Below, piece after piece: positions 33,808 to 42,493 of a stretch of 56,256 nt of DNA. Numbering within the stretch: the stretch's first letter is position 1; every line of letters starts with the position of its first letter. The notes below the pieces were generated by a model that was not told the origin of the DNA, did not search any database, and saw nothing but the letters and a program-made list of their open reading frames with translations. The translations under genes were made by a program, and so were the position numbers. The stretch lies in the NCBI GenBank assembly GCA_020832445.1, contig JAFIEO010000060.1, positions 1-56,256 of the forward strand, given 5' to 3'. The stretch is from Paracoccaceae bacterium (GTDB lineage: Bacteria > Pseudomonadota > Alphaproteobacteria > Rhodobacterales > Rhodobacteraceae).

Positions 33808-35316
33808 CTATTCCCTGTCTTCGCGTTCATCAGGATCGTCATCCTGCGCATCATCATCCTGCGACAGCCGCCGCTCGCCGCTTGACGGGCCGGAACTGCC
33901 CGACGGTCCCTGCGCAGGCGATCCGGGCTGGCGGAAATCCAGACCCAGTTCCCTCTCTCGCGCGCGCTCGGCCGCAATCTCGCGGTCCAGAACTTCCGCA
34001 TCATAGCCGCGTTCCGACACTGCCTGCGTGCGGCTTTTAAGACCGGCCGAGATTTGCGCCAGTTCGGCATTGGTGTCCTTCAGCGGATCGACCCAGTCCC
34101 ATTTGGTGGGCAGCCACGCACAGGCCTGATAGTCGGCGCGGCGGCGTTCATAGGAGGGCAGTGGCAGCGCGCCGGACAGCACCGCCACATCCATCCAGCG
34201 CTGCCAGACCGGCAGGCGCATCTGATAGACCATCACGCTGTGCTGCCAGGATGACACCCGCCTGCGAAACTCCATCAGCGACAGGCGCGAGTTGGAAAAG
34301 TTCCCCCGTGCCACATCGCCCGTCAGATAGGCATAGGGCAGACCCAGCGAGGCTGCGACCTGCATCAGGGTGCGAAACTGGAACGGCTCGTAGGTCGCCC
34401 CCGAATCCGCGGGGCTGGCCACAGTCACGTCCTGACCGGGCAGCAGATTGACGATCGAGCCAGGCACAACTTCCAGATCATCGCCTTCCTCGGGCATCAG
34501 CGGCGCTTCATCTTCCCCCAACGCGTTGGTGACAAACATCGCATAGAGGGCTGCGACTTTCTTGCGGTCCAGCTCTGCATCATCATACTGGTCCAACATC
34601 AACAGCTTCACGATGGCGGGGGCAAAGCGCGACACGCCGCGCAGCTGGCCCGCCTCCACCGGATCGAGCACATGGATGACGTCGGAGGCAGGCACGCGCA
34701 CCTTCTCGCCTTTCAACCCCGGCTCGGTCGGATCGGACGGGTGGCGGCGGTAGAAATGATAGGCCACGCGCCGCCCGATCCGGTCAAACTCGATCCCTTG
34801 CCGGATGACATGCCCGTCAATATCTGCGGGCCGGTTCATCTCCGTGGGCAGCATTTCGGTGGGCATCATCTGCAACTGCAAGGGCACGCGCAGCCCGTCG
34901 GTGGGGCGGCGCGGGCGAAACCGCAAGAACGCCTCGCCGGTGATGAACACCTCGCGGGCCACGCGGCGCTGCAGCCCGTAGAAATCCGTGAGCCCCTCGG
35001 CATCGGCCTCGTCGGTCCAGTCCAGAAACAATTCCTGAATGCGCAGCTTGTGGCGGGGCTGCGCAATCCGCGCGCTTGGCTTGATCCCGTCGCCCACTGC
35101 ATTGGCCGCCCAGCTTTCCACCGCATTGGACGCATAGCCGTTATTGCGCACCAGCCAGCGCGCACGGGCGTTCATCTCCGGCCCAGCCGCGGCCAGCAGC
35201 GCATTCACATGCGCACGCGCCGGACGAAAACCCTTCAGGCGGCGGTTGCCAAGGGCAGCTTCAAACCCGCCCACCCATGCGCCAAGGCGCTTGCGAAACC
35301 CTGTCATCATCGCCAT
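33808..35316 (-). CDS. Portal protein (lambda gpB family)
   Basis: This 502-aa portal protein forms the dodecameric ring through which DNA is packaged. It has GNRRLKGFRPARAHVNALLAAAGPEMNARARWLVRNNGYASNAVESWAANAVGDGIKPSA, GEAFLRFRPRR, and DVIHVLDPVEAGQLRGVSRFAPAIVKL, all diagnostic of the lambda family. The C-terminus is acidic (DDDAQDDDPDEREDRE). It starts two bases after the gpW-like gene; ATG 35310 is an alternative start. Confidence 0.92.
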   Translation of the reverse strand: MAMMTGFRKRLGAWVGGFEAALGNRRLKGFRPARAHVNALLAAAGPEMNARARWLVRNNGYASNAVESWAANAVGDGIKPSARIAQPRHKLRIQELFLDWTDEADAEGLTDFYGLQRRVAREVFITGEAFLRFRPRRPTDGLRVPLQLQMMPTEMLPTEMNRPADIDGHVIRQGIEFDRIGRRVAYHFYRRHPSDPTEPGLKGEKVRVPASDVIHVLDPVEAGQLRGVSRFAPAIVKLLMLDQYDDAELDRKKVAALYAMFVTNALGEDEAPLMPEEGDDLEVVPGSIVNLLPGQDVTVASPADSGATYEPFQFRTLMQVAASLGLPYAYLTGDVARGNFSNSRLSLMEFRRRVSSWQHSVMVYQMRLPVWQRWMDVAVLSGALPLPSYERRRADYQACAWLPTKWDWVDPLKDTNAELAQISAGLKSRTQAVSERGYDAEVLDREIAAERARERELGLDFRQPGSPAQGPSGSSGPSSGERRLSQDDDAQDDDPDEREDRE

Positions 35317-35317
35317 G

Positions 35318-35536
35318 TCAGATATCCTTCACGGCATAGGCGCGGATCACGCGGCGGCGCTTGCGCCCCTCCAGCCGTGCCAGACGCTGTTCCAGATCCG
35401 TGATCGCTGCGACCATTTCGGCGTCACTCGCATAGCCCACACGGCGGCCTTCGATCACGGTCTCGCGCACGCCCCGCCAGCGGGCATCCTGCAATGCCGA
35501 CAGGCGGGATTTGAGTTGTTCCGTGGTGAACCCCAT
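35318..35536 (-). CDS. gpW-like head-tail connector
   Basis: This 72-aa protein, MGFTTEQLKSRLSALQDARWRGVRETVIEG..., ending KRRRVIRAYAVKDI, fits the small gpW family that lies between terminase and portal and closes the head after packaging. ATG 35536 has GGAG upstream; a GTG at 35542 overlapping the terminase stop is possible. Confidence 0.85.
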   Translation of the reverse strand: MGFTTEQLKSRLSALQDARWRGVRETVIEGRRVGYASDAEMVAAITDLEQRLARLEGRKRRRVIRAYAVKDI

Positions 35537-35538
35537 GA

Positions 35539-37566
35539 TCACTCCATATAGCGGGCGCGGTAGCTGCGCCGTGCCCGCGGTTTGCGTTTCAATATCCGCC
35601 CCGCAATCGGGGGCGTGGTCTCGGTCTCATCATTGCCATCAGAAGGCGCTTGTGTGTTTACCGGACCGGCCAGAGCTTCGGGCGCAATCTGGCCTTCCAG
35701 CGTGGACCAGCGCGTGTCATCCCAGCGATCGATCCCCAGAAGCCATGCGGCGGCGCGCGCATAGACGCGGCAATCCAGTGCCTCGTTGCGCTCGCGCAGC
35801 TGCTGCCATTCGAGTTTTGTGTAGCCGCGGCGTTTGTCGCGGCGGGTCACCAGCTGCTCGGCGGTCAGCTGCTTGATCCATTCGGACGTCACCCCGCTTT
35901 TGGGGATATGGATGAACCCTGCAGGCCAGTCGGCACCCAGCTCGATCTCTTCATCCGTGGGCGGGCTCTGGCGCAAAAACCGGTAGGTCTCGGATTTGAA
36001 ATACCCCGACTTCACAGTCCAGAGCGACAACCCGCGCCGGATCTTGCGGCCGCCCTCGGTCACATCCACCTTGCTGGGCCCGTCGACCGGGGCTTTGACA
36101 ATCCCCTCGCGCTGGCCCTTGACGGCCAGCACCTGTTCGCCGCGATTGAGCCGCGCCCAGGAATAGACCGCATCTGTTGTGGCCCCGTCACCGGTATCAA
36201 TCGCAAAGCGCGCCAGCGCCATGCGCGCGCCGCTCTCATGCGGCCATGTCTCTTGCAAAAGCGTTGTCAGCCGTGTCCAGATTTCGGGGCGCGCCGTGTC
36301 GCCTTCAATCACGATATGATCGACCAGCCAGGATTGCAGGTTGCGCCCCCAGGCCCAGATGTCGATCTCGATACGGTCGCGCTGCACATCCGCGCCCGCC
36401 GTCAGCACCAGCCCGCCCTTGGGCACTGTGCCAAGGGCGAAGGTGATCTCGCGCCGGTCATAGAGGCGCTGCCAGTCCGGGGCCTCGCCTTTCTCCTGCC
36501 ATGTCTCGCCCAGAATGGTGTTCTTGAAGGTCTTGAGCATTGCGTCATTCCCCTGCGCCGCCTCCCATGCGGCGGCGATATCGACCCATGACAGCCAGCC
36601 CAGTGGCGAATAGAGCCCCGATATGTGAAACCCCACCACGCCCGCGCGTGCGGCCCGCGCAATCGTCTCCTCGTCAGCCGTTGCATACCAAGCCGCGCCA
36701 TTGGCGGGATCCATCATCCATGTCTTGTGGCGCTCCTCGATCGGCGTCTCGCAGCTCTCGCAGTGATACTGCGCTTCCTCGGGCCGTCCTTTCGGCCAGC
36801 GCAGATGCGCGAATTTAAGCCATTGCATGGCCCCGCAATGGGGGCAGGGCACGTGATAGCGGCGCTGGTCGCTCAACTCCCATTCGCGCTCGATGCGCGA
36901 CAGCCCCGCGATGGTGGGGGTGGAGGCGAGAAACATCTTGGCGCGGTGGCCAAAGCTGATCGTGCGCGCCTCGGCCAGCGAGACCGGATCGCCCTCGCCA
37001 TCGAGATCACCGGGATAGGCATCGACCTCGTCCAGAAACACATTGCGTGCGGGCATCGAGCGCAGACCCACGGCGCTGTTGGCGCCAGTAATCAACAACA
37101 CACCGCCCGGAAACCGTTTGGACAGCACTGTATTGCCCGCATCGCGCGAGCGCGACGGCAGCACGCGGGCGCGCAACTCGGGGCTTTCATCAATCAGCGG
37201 CTCGATGCGCTGTTGCGACAGGCGCTTGGCCATATCCACTGTGGGCTGGACCAGCAGAAACGGGCCCGGCGCGATATGCACACAATGCCCCAGCCAGTTA
37301 TTGCCCGCCTCTGTCGCCCCCACCTGCGCGGCTTTGGGCAGCACCACGCGCCGCGCGGGGTGCGCAGGGCTCAGCGCATCCATGACATCGCGCATATAGG
37401 GCGTGCGGGCCGTGCGATAGGGACCCGCCTCTGCGGCCCCGCGCGACGACAGCATGCGAAACCGGTCCGACCATTGCGACACCGTCAGCGCGGGATCGGG
37501 CGCCAGCCCTGACGACCATGCACGGCGCAGCGCGTCTGCACCTTCAAAGGCCTCAACGGAAGTCAA
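35539..37566 (-). CDS. Terminase large subunit (GpA family)
   Basis: The 675-aa packaging ATPase and nuclease has the GpA-family ATP site VVLPKAAQVGATEAGNNWLG (about 62-81), Walker-B-like NVFLDEVDAYPGDLDGEGDP, and CPHCGAMQW with CESCETPIE, a zinc-binding pair. The nuclease part follows (LTAGADVQRDRIEIDIWAWG). A TTG at 37566 with AGAGG upstream is the best start; it overlaps the small subunit gene by 14 bases. The longer ATG-initiated frame to 37698 would lie wholly inside the upstream gene. Confidence 0.9.
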   Translation of the reverse strand: MTSVEAFEGADALRRAWSSGLAPDPALTVSQWSDRFRMLSSRGAAEAGPYRTARTPYMRDVMDALSPAHPARRVVLPKAAQVGATEAGNNWLGHCVHIAPGPFLLVQPTVDMAKRLSQQRIEPLIDESPELRARVLPSRSRDAGNTVLSKRFPGGVLLITGANSAVGLRSMPARNVFLDEVDAYPGDLDGEGDPVSLAEARTISFGHRAKMFLASTPTIAGLSRIEREWELSDQRRYHVPCPHCGAMQWLKFAHLRWPKGRPEEAQYHCESCETPIEERHKTWMMDPANGAAWYATADEETIARAARAGVVGFHISGLYSPLGWLSWVDIAAAWEAAQGNDAMLKTFKNTILGETWQEKGEAPDWQRLYDRREITFALGTVPKGGLVLTAGADVQRDRIEIDIWAWGRNLQSWLVDHIVIEGDTARPEIWTRLTTLLQETWPHESGARMALARFAIDTGDGATTDAVYSWARLNRGEQVLAVKGQREGIVKAPVDGPSKVDVTEGGRKIRRGLSLWTVKSGYFKSETYRFLRQSPPTDEEIELGADWPAGFIHIPKSGVTSEWIKQLTAEQLVTRRDKRRGYTKLEWQQLRERNEALDCRVYARAAAWLLGIDRWDDTRWSTLEGQIAPEALAGPVNTQAPSDGNDETETTPPIAGRILKRKPRARRSYRARYME

Positions 37567-38170
37567 TACGCACCTCTGCCAACTCCCCCAGATGCTCGCG
37601 CAGATAATGATCGAGCACTTGTTCCAACTCATGGGCCTCCACGCCCAGTTCTGCCGCCATATTGGCCGCAACCCGCGCGGGCCAGCCGGTCCAGGCATCG
37701 CGTTCCTTGCGCGCCAGATCGAACACCATCGCCACGGCCTTGTTGCGATCGACCACTTCGCCGCGCACGCGTTTGAGCTGCTCTTTTTGCAGCTGCGCCT
37801 TCAACACTTCTGTGGCCAGCCGCGCGCGCATAAACGTCACCTGACCGCCCGGTGCAGGCGCTTCACCTGTCTCGCCCAGCGTGTCCTGCACCGCATCGAT
37901 GGCCGCCTGCGGAACAGGGCGCTCTGCAGGGGTGCCAGTGCCAGCGCCATCCGCTGTGCGCGCGCCTGCACCTGCACCGCCTGCGCCGCGCTGCTTGGCC
38001 GGATCGGTCTGTCCCGACCATTGCGCATCCGCCCGTTCCGGATCGATCGTGCCATCCGCCTCGGGCGTCACACGGCCCGCCGCAATCGCCTTGCGCACCG
38101 CCGTATGCGAGCCACCCGGCAAGCCACGCGCCGCGCGGCTTTGCGCATATGCCCGTATCGACAGACCCAT
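37553..38170 (-). CDS. Terminase small subunit (Nu1-like)
   Basis: This 205-aa DNA-binding packaging protein has an N-terminal HTH-like segment (about 1-40: LSIRAYAQSRAARGLPGGSHTAVRKAIAAGR), an Ala/Gly/Thr-rich linker (60-90), and a C-terminal helical part with RARLATEVLKAQLQKEQLKRVRGEVVDRNKAVAMVFDLARKERDAWTGWPARVA typical of this family. It precedes the large subunit with overlap, and its start diverges from the plus-strand gene at 38300. Confidence 0.85.
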   Translation of the reverse strand: MGLSIRAYAQSRAARGLPGGSHTAVRKAIAAGRVTPEADGTIDPERADAQWSGQTDPAKQRGAGGAGAGARTADGAGTGTPAERPVPQAAIDAVQDTLGETGEAPAPGGQVTFMRARLATEVLKAQLQKEQLKRVRGEVVDRNKAVAMVFDLARKERDAWTGWPARVAANMAAELGVEAHELEQVLDHYLREHLGELAEVRIDFR

Positions 38171-38299
38171 CAGGCCTCCTTCTTCTTTGCCTTAGGTTTT
38201 GTCCGTAAGGCATTGTTATTATGAGTAAAAATCTTTGTTTTGCTGGCATTTCAGCAGCGTTTCCGGCATGATGAACCTGCCCCGAAAAGGAGACAGAAC

Positions 38300-38482
38300 A
38301 TGACCACACTCGAGATGATCACCCGCATCAATGACGCCATTCGCGCAGGCGACATGACCGACCTGCGCGATATGGAAAACCACGTCCGCGACCTCCTCAT
38401 CAGCGAGGACGCGCGCGACACATGGCTCGCCCTGATCGAGACCGGCACCGAGGTGGTCGAACGCAACGAGGGCGGGCTGTAA
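38300..38482 (+). CDS. Small acidic phage protein, plus-strand pair member 1
   Basis: This 60-aa helical acidic protein, MTTLEMITRINDAIRAGDM..., ending EVVERNEGGL, has an AAGGAG sequence before its ATG. I recognise no family. With the next gene it forms a plus-strand pair divergent from the terminase operon, so it is likely transcribed from its own promoter in the 38171-38299 gap. Confidence 0.6.
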   Translation: MTTLEMITRINDAIRAGDMTDLRDMENHVRDLLISEDARDTWLALIETGTEVVERNEGGL

Positions 38483-38514
38483 GCCCGCCCCCCCCCAATC
38501 AAGGAAAACTCCCC

Positions 38515-38715
38515 ATGAACTATATTCTGATCACCAGCCCTGACGATGCAGAGCAGGTCACTTGCTATCACGACACCGAAATGGTCGAGATCTACACCCA
38601 GATGGAAATCATCGCCCTGCAAGAGGGCAAGGTGATCTTCAAGAACGGCGCGCTGCATGCCGACATGCTGGCCGCCGCCCGCGCTGCCACACTCGATGAG
38701 CTGGTCAACGGGTGA
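38515..38715 (+). CDS. Small phage protein, plus-strand pair member 2
   Basis: This 66-aa protein, MNYILITSPDDAEQVTCYHDTEMVEIYTQMEII..., ending AATLDELVNG, has a strand/helix pattern suggesting a small globular domain. AAGGAAAA precedes the start, 32 bases after the previous stop. No family recognised; placement is moron-like. Confidence 0.6.
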   Translation: MNYILITSPDDAEQVTCYHDTEMVEIYTQMEIIALQEGKVIFKNGALHADMLAAARAATLDELVNG

Positions 38716-38803
38716 GGGGCGCGAGCCTGCGATGATCTTGGGTCAAAAATCTATGCTTGCACCTAATCAGGTGTGGATCAGATTAGAGATGATGCGACTT
38801 TCT

Positions 38804-39298
38804 TCAGCACGAGGGGCCACAGGATGCAAATCTTGCAATCAGCTCCATATGCATTGCTTGTGCTAGTTGCTGAAGCAAGTGGTCGTCGGTACTTTGCAAA
38901 GCAATCCGGTTGGTCAGCATCCGGTCAGGAGTAGTGCGTTGTCTGAGATCAGTGATCGCCCGCACGCTTCCGGAGAACACAGTTTTTCGATCTTCCAGAC
39001 GGGTAACCTCATAGTTCACCGCTCCGCGTCGGACCCTCACATCCTCAAGCCGCTCTCCGCTTGTCATACTGATCCGGTAGTTGACCCGATATCGGATATC
39101 AGAACGGTCGCCCGGCATCACCTGCTCAACATACTTCAGAAAATTAAAGTCGTTCTCTGTGCGAGGATCTGCAAATTCAACAGATGTTAACGTCTCCCTA
39201 TGTGGCGAATTGCTGCCATATACAGGCTCGAAGCCACAGCTTGCTAACACTGTAGTCAAAGAAAATGCAGTCAGAAGCGCAGCTACCGTACGAAACAT
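38804..39298 (-). CDS. LptE-like outer-membrane lipoprotein (prophage cargo)
   Basis: This 164-aa predicted lipoprotein has a signal peptide of 20 residues with hydrophobic core and a lipobox LASC, lipidated Cys21, followed by the LptE-family hallmark CGFEPVYG. The C-terminal part has DHLLQQLAQAMHMELIARFA, matching the conserved end of LptE (A..RL...LA..I..RL). LptE plugs the LptD barrel that inserts lipopolysaccharide into the outer membrane. A phage-borne copy could alter LPS export or surface receptors in the lysogen; that is inference. It is AT-rich relative to its neighbours and carries GAAGG before its ATG. The frame continues open upstream to 39436 but the start at 39298 gives the signal peptide. 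Confidence 0.8.
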   Translation of the reverse strand: MFRTVAALLTAFSLTTVLASCGFEPVYGSNSPHRETLTSVEFADPRTENDFNFLKYVEQVMPGDRSDIRYRVNYRISMTSGERLEDVRVRRGAVNYEVTRLEDRKTVFSGSVRAITDLRQRTTPDRMLTNRIALQSTDDHLLQQLAQAMHMELIARFASCGPSC

Positions 39299-39432
39299 AA
39301 ATTTAAAACCTTCGACATAAGAAACCAAAAGCGACAAATCGCTAAGCTCTACGATCTTGCGGTTTCCCGTTCTCGTCAAGGCTTTTGATGATCTTTTTGT
39401 GATCGTTTTATGGTGGACAAAAGCTGGCACAC

Positions 39433-40152
39433 TCACAACCCCAACTCCGACAGATCAAACGCCACATCGTGCAGTTTCACCCGCGCGGGTTTTTGCGCGG
39501 GTCTCTCGCCCTCCTTTCCGGCCGGTTTTGCGGCCTGTGGGTCCCAGCGGTCATAGACCGCCCTGATGATGGCGCGGTTGTCCTGACTGCGCCCGCTCTC
39601 GTCCCAGAGCGCGTCAAACCACGCGGTGTAAAAGCCCGCGACATCGTCGCAGACATCGATATCGAACTGCTCGGTGCGCAGGTTCTTGTTCAGGTTCATG
39701 CTGGACCGCATCACGGCCGCACCGCGCGTGCCGCAGACAATGATCACGTTGGCATGCACCGACAGGCAGCGGAACGCCTCCACGCCAAGGGCGGCGATCA
39801 GCGGCCCTGCATATTTGGGCGATTTCTCGAACGTGCCGCGATCCAGCAGCACGCGCATGCCGGTGATCCGTCCTTCCTGCCGGATCGCGGCGGCGCGTTC
39901 GATATCGTAAAGCCCCGTCGTCCAGGTCGAGATGCGCACCACCGCAGGGCCCAACTCATCCACCATATGCTCCATCGCATCGATGGCCGAAAACTGGCCT
40001 GCCGTCAGCCCCGTGACCCGCACCCCCGGCGCCAGCGGGCCGATCACTTCGGCCGCCGTTTCTGTGCGATGCACCACGCGGCGCACCGCGCCCGTCCGGT
40101 AGCGCAGCGCGCGCGGCCGTGCCACTGCGCCTTTCGTTACGCGCCCCGGCAT
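39433..40152 (-). CDS. Degenerate phospholipase D-like phage protein
   Basis: This 239-aa protein contains one PLD-like half-motif. HANVIIVCGTRG (H133) stands where HxK(x)4D is expected, with N for the lysine, and MRSSMNLNKNLRTEQFDI (about 148-164) corresponds to the GSxN part. The C-terminus is basic and proline-rich. PLD-fold proteins include nucleases and lipid enzymes; loss of the lysine suggests altered or no catalysis. AGGAGG precedes the ATG, and the start overlaps the methyltransferase stop. It is the only gene between the methylase and the LptE-like cargo. Function unknown. Confidence 0.6.
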   Translation of the reverse strand: MPGRVTKGAVARPRALRYRTGAVRRVVHRTETAAEVIGPLAPGVRVTGLTAGQFSAIDAMEHMVDELGPAVVRISTWTTGLYDIERAAAIRQEGRITGMRVLLDRGTFEKSPKYAGPLIAALGVEAFRCLSVHANVIIVCGTRGAAVMRSSMNLNKNLRTEQFDIDVCDDVAGFYTAWFDALWDESGRSQDNRAIIRAVYDRWDPQAAKPAGKEGERPAQKPARVKLHDVAFDLSELGL

Positions 40153-41543
40153 CGTTGCCTCCTGACGTCTTCAAAACTGCGCCCGTCGGATTCCAGCGTG
40201 GCGGCCTCGCCGGTATAGGTCTGCCAGCGCTCCACGATGACATCGCAATAGCGCGGGTCCAGTTCCATCAGGCGGGCGACGCGGCCCGATTTGTGACACG
40301 CGATCAGCGTGGAGCCCGAGCCCCCGAACAGATCCAGCACCCTGCCGCCCTTCTGCGTGCTGTTCTCCAGCATCTCGAGGATCAGCGCGACCGGCTTCAT
40401 GGTCGGGTGTTCGGCATTGCGCGCAGGGCGTTCGGCGCGAATGATCGAGCCGTCATAGGCCTCGACCGTCAGCCCCTTGCCGGAGACGACAAAGGTCTTG
40501 TTGGCCACATCCACCTGCAGCGTGCCATCGGGCATGACGCGTAGCGGCATGACGGCTCCGTCACGCACAGTGGTCTGCTTGCGTCCCCCGTACCATGGAT
40601 GGGCCGCACCGGGCTTCCAGCCATAAAGGATGGCTTCATGCCGCCACTGGTAATCCGAGCGCCCCAGCACCAGCGAGGGCTTCACCCAGATCAGACAGCC
40701 CGACAGTTTGAAGCCCGCAGACGCAAAGCTTGTCCGAAACGCCAGCCCTTCGGTTTCGGCATGGGCCACATAGACTGGTGCCCCGCGCTTCATCACATGC
40801 AGCGCGGCCTTGAATGCGCGGGTCAGGAACTGGCGGAACTCGTTCTCCGGCAGATTGTCATTGGCGATCTTGCCTGCAACCCCTTCATAATTGACGTTAT
40901 AGGGCGGGTCGGTCCAGCAGGCATCGACCGGCCCCGCGCACATGGCCTCCACCTCTGCCAGCGCCGTGCTGTCCCCGCACATCACGCGATGCGGTCCCAG
41001 CAGCCAGATATCACCGCGTTCCGACACTGCACGTGGTGGCGGCTCGGGGATGAAATCGGGATCACCCAGTTCCGCCGCGGGCGGTTCGTCACTTTCCAGC
41101 CCGCCCAGCAGATCCTCCAGCTCTGCCTCGGAAAACCCCGTGATCTCCAGCCCGAAGCCTTCGCCTTGCAGATCGGCGAGCTCGCTGCGCAGCAACTCCT
41201 CGTCCCAGCCCGCATTCTCGGCGATCTTGTTGTCGGCGATCACCAGCGCGCGGCGTTGGGCGGGGCTCAGATGCGCCAGCGTGATTGCGGGCACACGGGC
41301 CATTCCCAGACGTTGTGCAGCCAGCAAGCGGCCATGACCGGCAACCAGCACCGAATCATCGCCGACCAGCACCGGATTGCAAAACCCGAACTCCGCGATC
41401 GAGGCAGCGATCTGGTCGATCTGCCAGTCTGGATGGGTGCGGGCGTTGCGCGCATAGGGCAAAAGTTCGTCCAATGGTCGCATCTGCACCTGAAGGGCAG
41501 AATTTCTGTTTGTCTCCATCTCGATGTTCGCTTTATGTTTCAT
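40137..41543 (-). CDS. ParB-domain / DNA methyltransferase fusion (beta class)
   Basis: The 468-aa protein begins with a ParB/Srx-type nuclease-like domain (about 17-150; VLVAGHGRLLAAQRLGMARVP, and LALVIADNKIAENAGW). A beta-class amino-methyltransferase follows: DPPY motif at 212-215 (CWTDPPYNVNY), AdoMet motif I LDLFGGSGSTLIAC near residue 403. The order DPPY before FGG identifies the beta class (N6-adenine or N4-cytosine). Such fusions are common in phages, where methylation may protect viral DNA. The start is uncertain: 41543 (MKHKANIEM), or 41519. Upstream of it the frame stays open for 166 codons of low-quality composition, which I leave out. Confidence 0.88.
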   Translation of the reverse strand: MKHKANIEMETNRNSALQVQMRPLDELLPYARNARTHPDWQIDQIAASIAEFGFCNPVLVGDDSVLVAGHGRLLAAQRLGMARVPAITLAHLSPAQRRALVIADNKIAENAGWDEELLRSELADLQGEGFGLEITGFSEAELEDLLGGLESDEPPAAELGDPDFIPEPPPRAVSERGDIWLLGPHRVMCGDSTALAEVEAMCAGPVDACWTDPPYNVNYEGVAGKIANDNLPENEFRQFLTRAFKAALHVMKRGAPVYVAHAETEGLAFRTSFASAGFKLSGCLIWVKPSLVLGRSDYQWRHEAILYGWKPGAAHPWYGGRKQTTVRDGAVMPLRVMPDGTLQVDVANKTFVVSGKGLTVEAYDGSIIRAERPARNAEHPTMKPVALILEMLENSTQKGGRVLDLFGGSGSTLIACHKSGRVARLMELDPRYCDVIVERWQTYTGEAATLESDGRSFEDVRRQRCRGA

Positions 41544-42069
41544 CCGCCCGCCGGTGGGTAGGGAGCGGCCATAAAGCTTGTCTGGTCGGCGGGGTCGGCC
41601 GCGAAACTGACCCCCGTGTCGCAGGGCGCGCCAACGCCCTGTGGCCTCCCGCAAACCGACAAGCGGTCTGCGCAAAAGTCCGAATGCGAACGGGCCGCAG
41701 CATCTGATGCCCCGGCCCGTGCGAAGTGAGGCTCCAAAGCCCCCGTTCAAGATCGAATTCAAAGCGCTGGTTGATGGTGGGGTTTCCACCCCTTTCCAGT
41801 AGTGGAAACCGGAAACCCAAAGTGGAAACCCAGAATTTTGCCCTGACGCTAGTGATCTAACGCGCCTCCGCCCCCCGCATACGCCCCGCGCCGGGAAGGA
41901 CCCGATCAGGGGGCGGATGCGAGGGGCGTGGCGTTCCCATACAACTCTGCCGATCTTATCTGTTTTTGTAGGAGATTCCGGTGTTTTTGTTAAGCGAAAC
42001 GTTCGACCTGTTGACGACCTCGAAAGGGCACGAAACGGCATCGAATGTCCTCCAATGTCCTCAATTATT
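41544..42069. promoter_or_regulatory. Long intergenic region with repeated GTGGAAACC motifs
   Basis: About 526 bases without a convincing gene separate the DUF6362 and methyltransferase genes. Three copies of the 9-mer occur: GGTTTCCAC at 41781-41789 (inverted), GTGGAAACC at 41802-41810 and 41822-41830, the last two 20 bases apart. They can fold or act as a binding array. Two copies of AATGTCCTC lie at about 42045-42063, near the DUF6362 stop. A promoter for the methylase gene presumably lies here; I cannot fix its boxes. Confidence 0.5.
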
Positions 42070-42483
42070 TTATAAACCCTTGGCTCCTTGATGTAATTTG
42101 ATGTTATATGTCAGTGACTTACGGATGGTCAGCAGTGCTGCGGTCCATCTTTGCCATGCAGTCGTTCTTGAGACGCCAAATCGCCAACAAATTGGCTTCC
42201 AGCGCCATCCTTCCGCCCGCATCCACACAATCCGGCGGTCATCGGGGTGCGCGATCAACAGCAGCCAGCCGATTGTCTCCTCCATCCGCGCGATCTCTCC
42301 CGCATTGGGGATCACCCGCATCCGTGCCTCGTGGTAGCCATAGGCATGGCGCGCATCACGAACGAACTCCGGCCATGAATTGCCATAGCCTTTGGGCCCC
42401 GATCCGCTCGGGGCGGGCAGGCGGCGCAGGGTCAGCGCCGCCTCTTCCAGCCGGTCCTCGATCTCGCGTGGTGTGATGGTCAT
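42070..42483 (-). CDS. DUF6362-family protein (HTH-type phage protein)
   Basis: This 137-aa protein has TITPREIEDRLEEAALTLRRLP, SWPEFVRDARHAYGYHEARMRV, GEIARMEETIGWLLLI and the C-terminal RIVWMRAEGWRWKPICWRFGVSRTTAWQRWTAALLTI, diagnostic of DUF6362. The last part is an HTH-like recognition unit (WRFGVSRTTAWQRW). GGAGGGATC lies before ATG 42483; longer readings are rejected. Likely an early regulator or DNA-binding protein of the phage. Confidence 0.85.
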   Translation of the reverse strand: MTITPREIEDRLEEAALTLRRLPAPSGSGPKGYGNSWPEFVRDARHAYGYHEARMRVIPNAGEIARMEETIGWLLLIAHPDDRRIVWMRAEGWRWKPICWRFGVSRTTAWQRWTAALLTIRKSLTYNIKLHQGAKGL

Positions 42484-42493
42484 GATCCCTCCG

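Noticed and set aside
41544-42041. N-terminal extension of the ParB-methyltransferase
   Set aside because: The 166 extra codons have random-like composition and no conserved motif, and lie in the intergenic gap with repeats.
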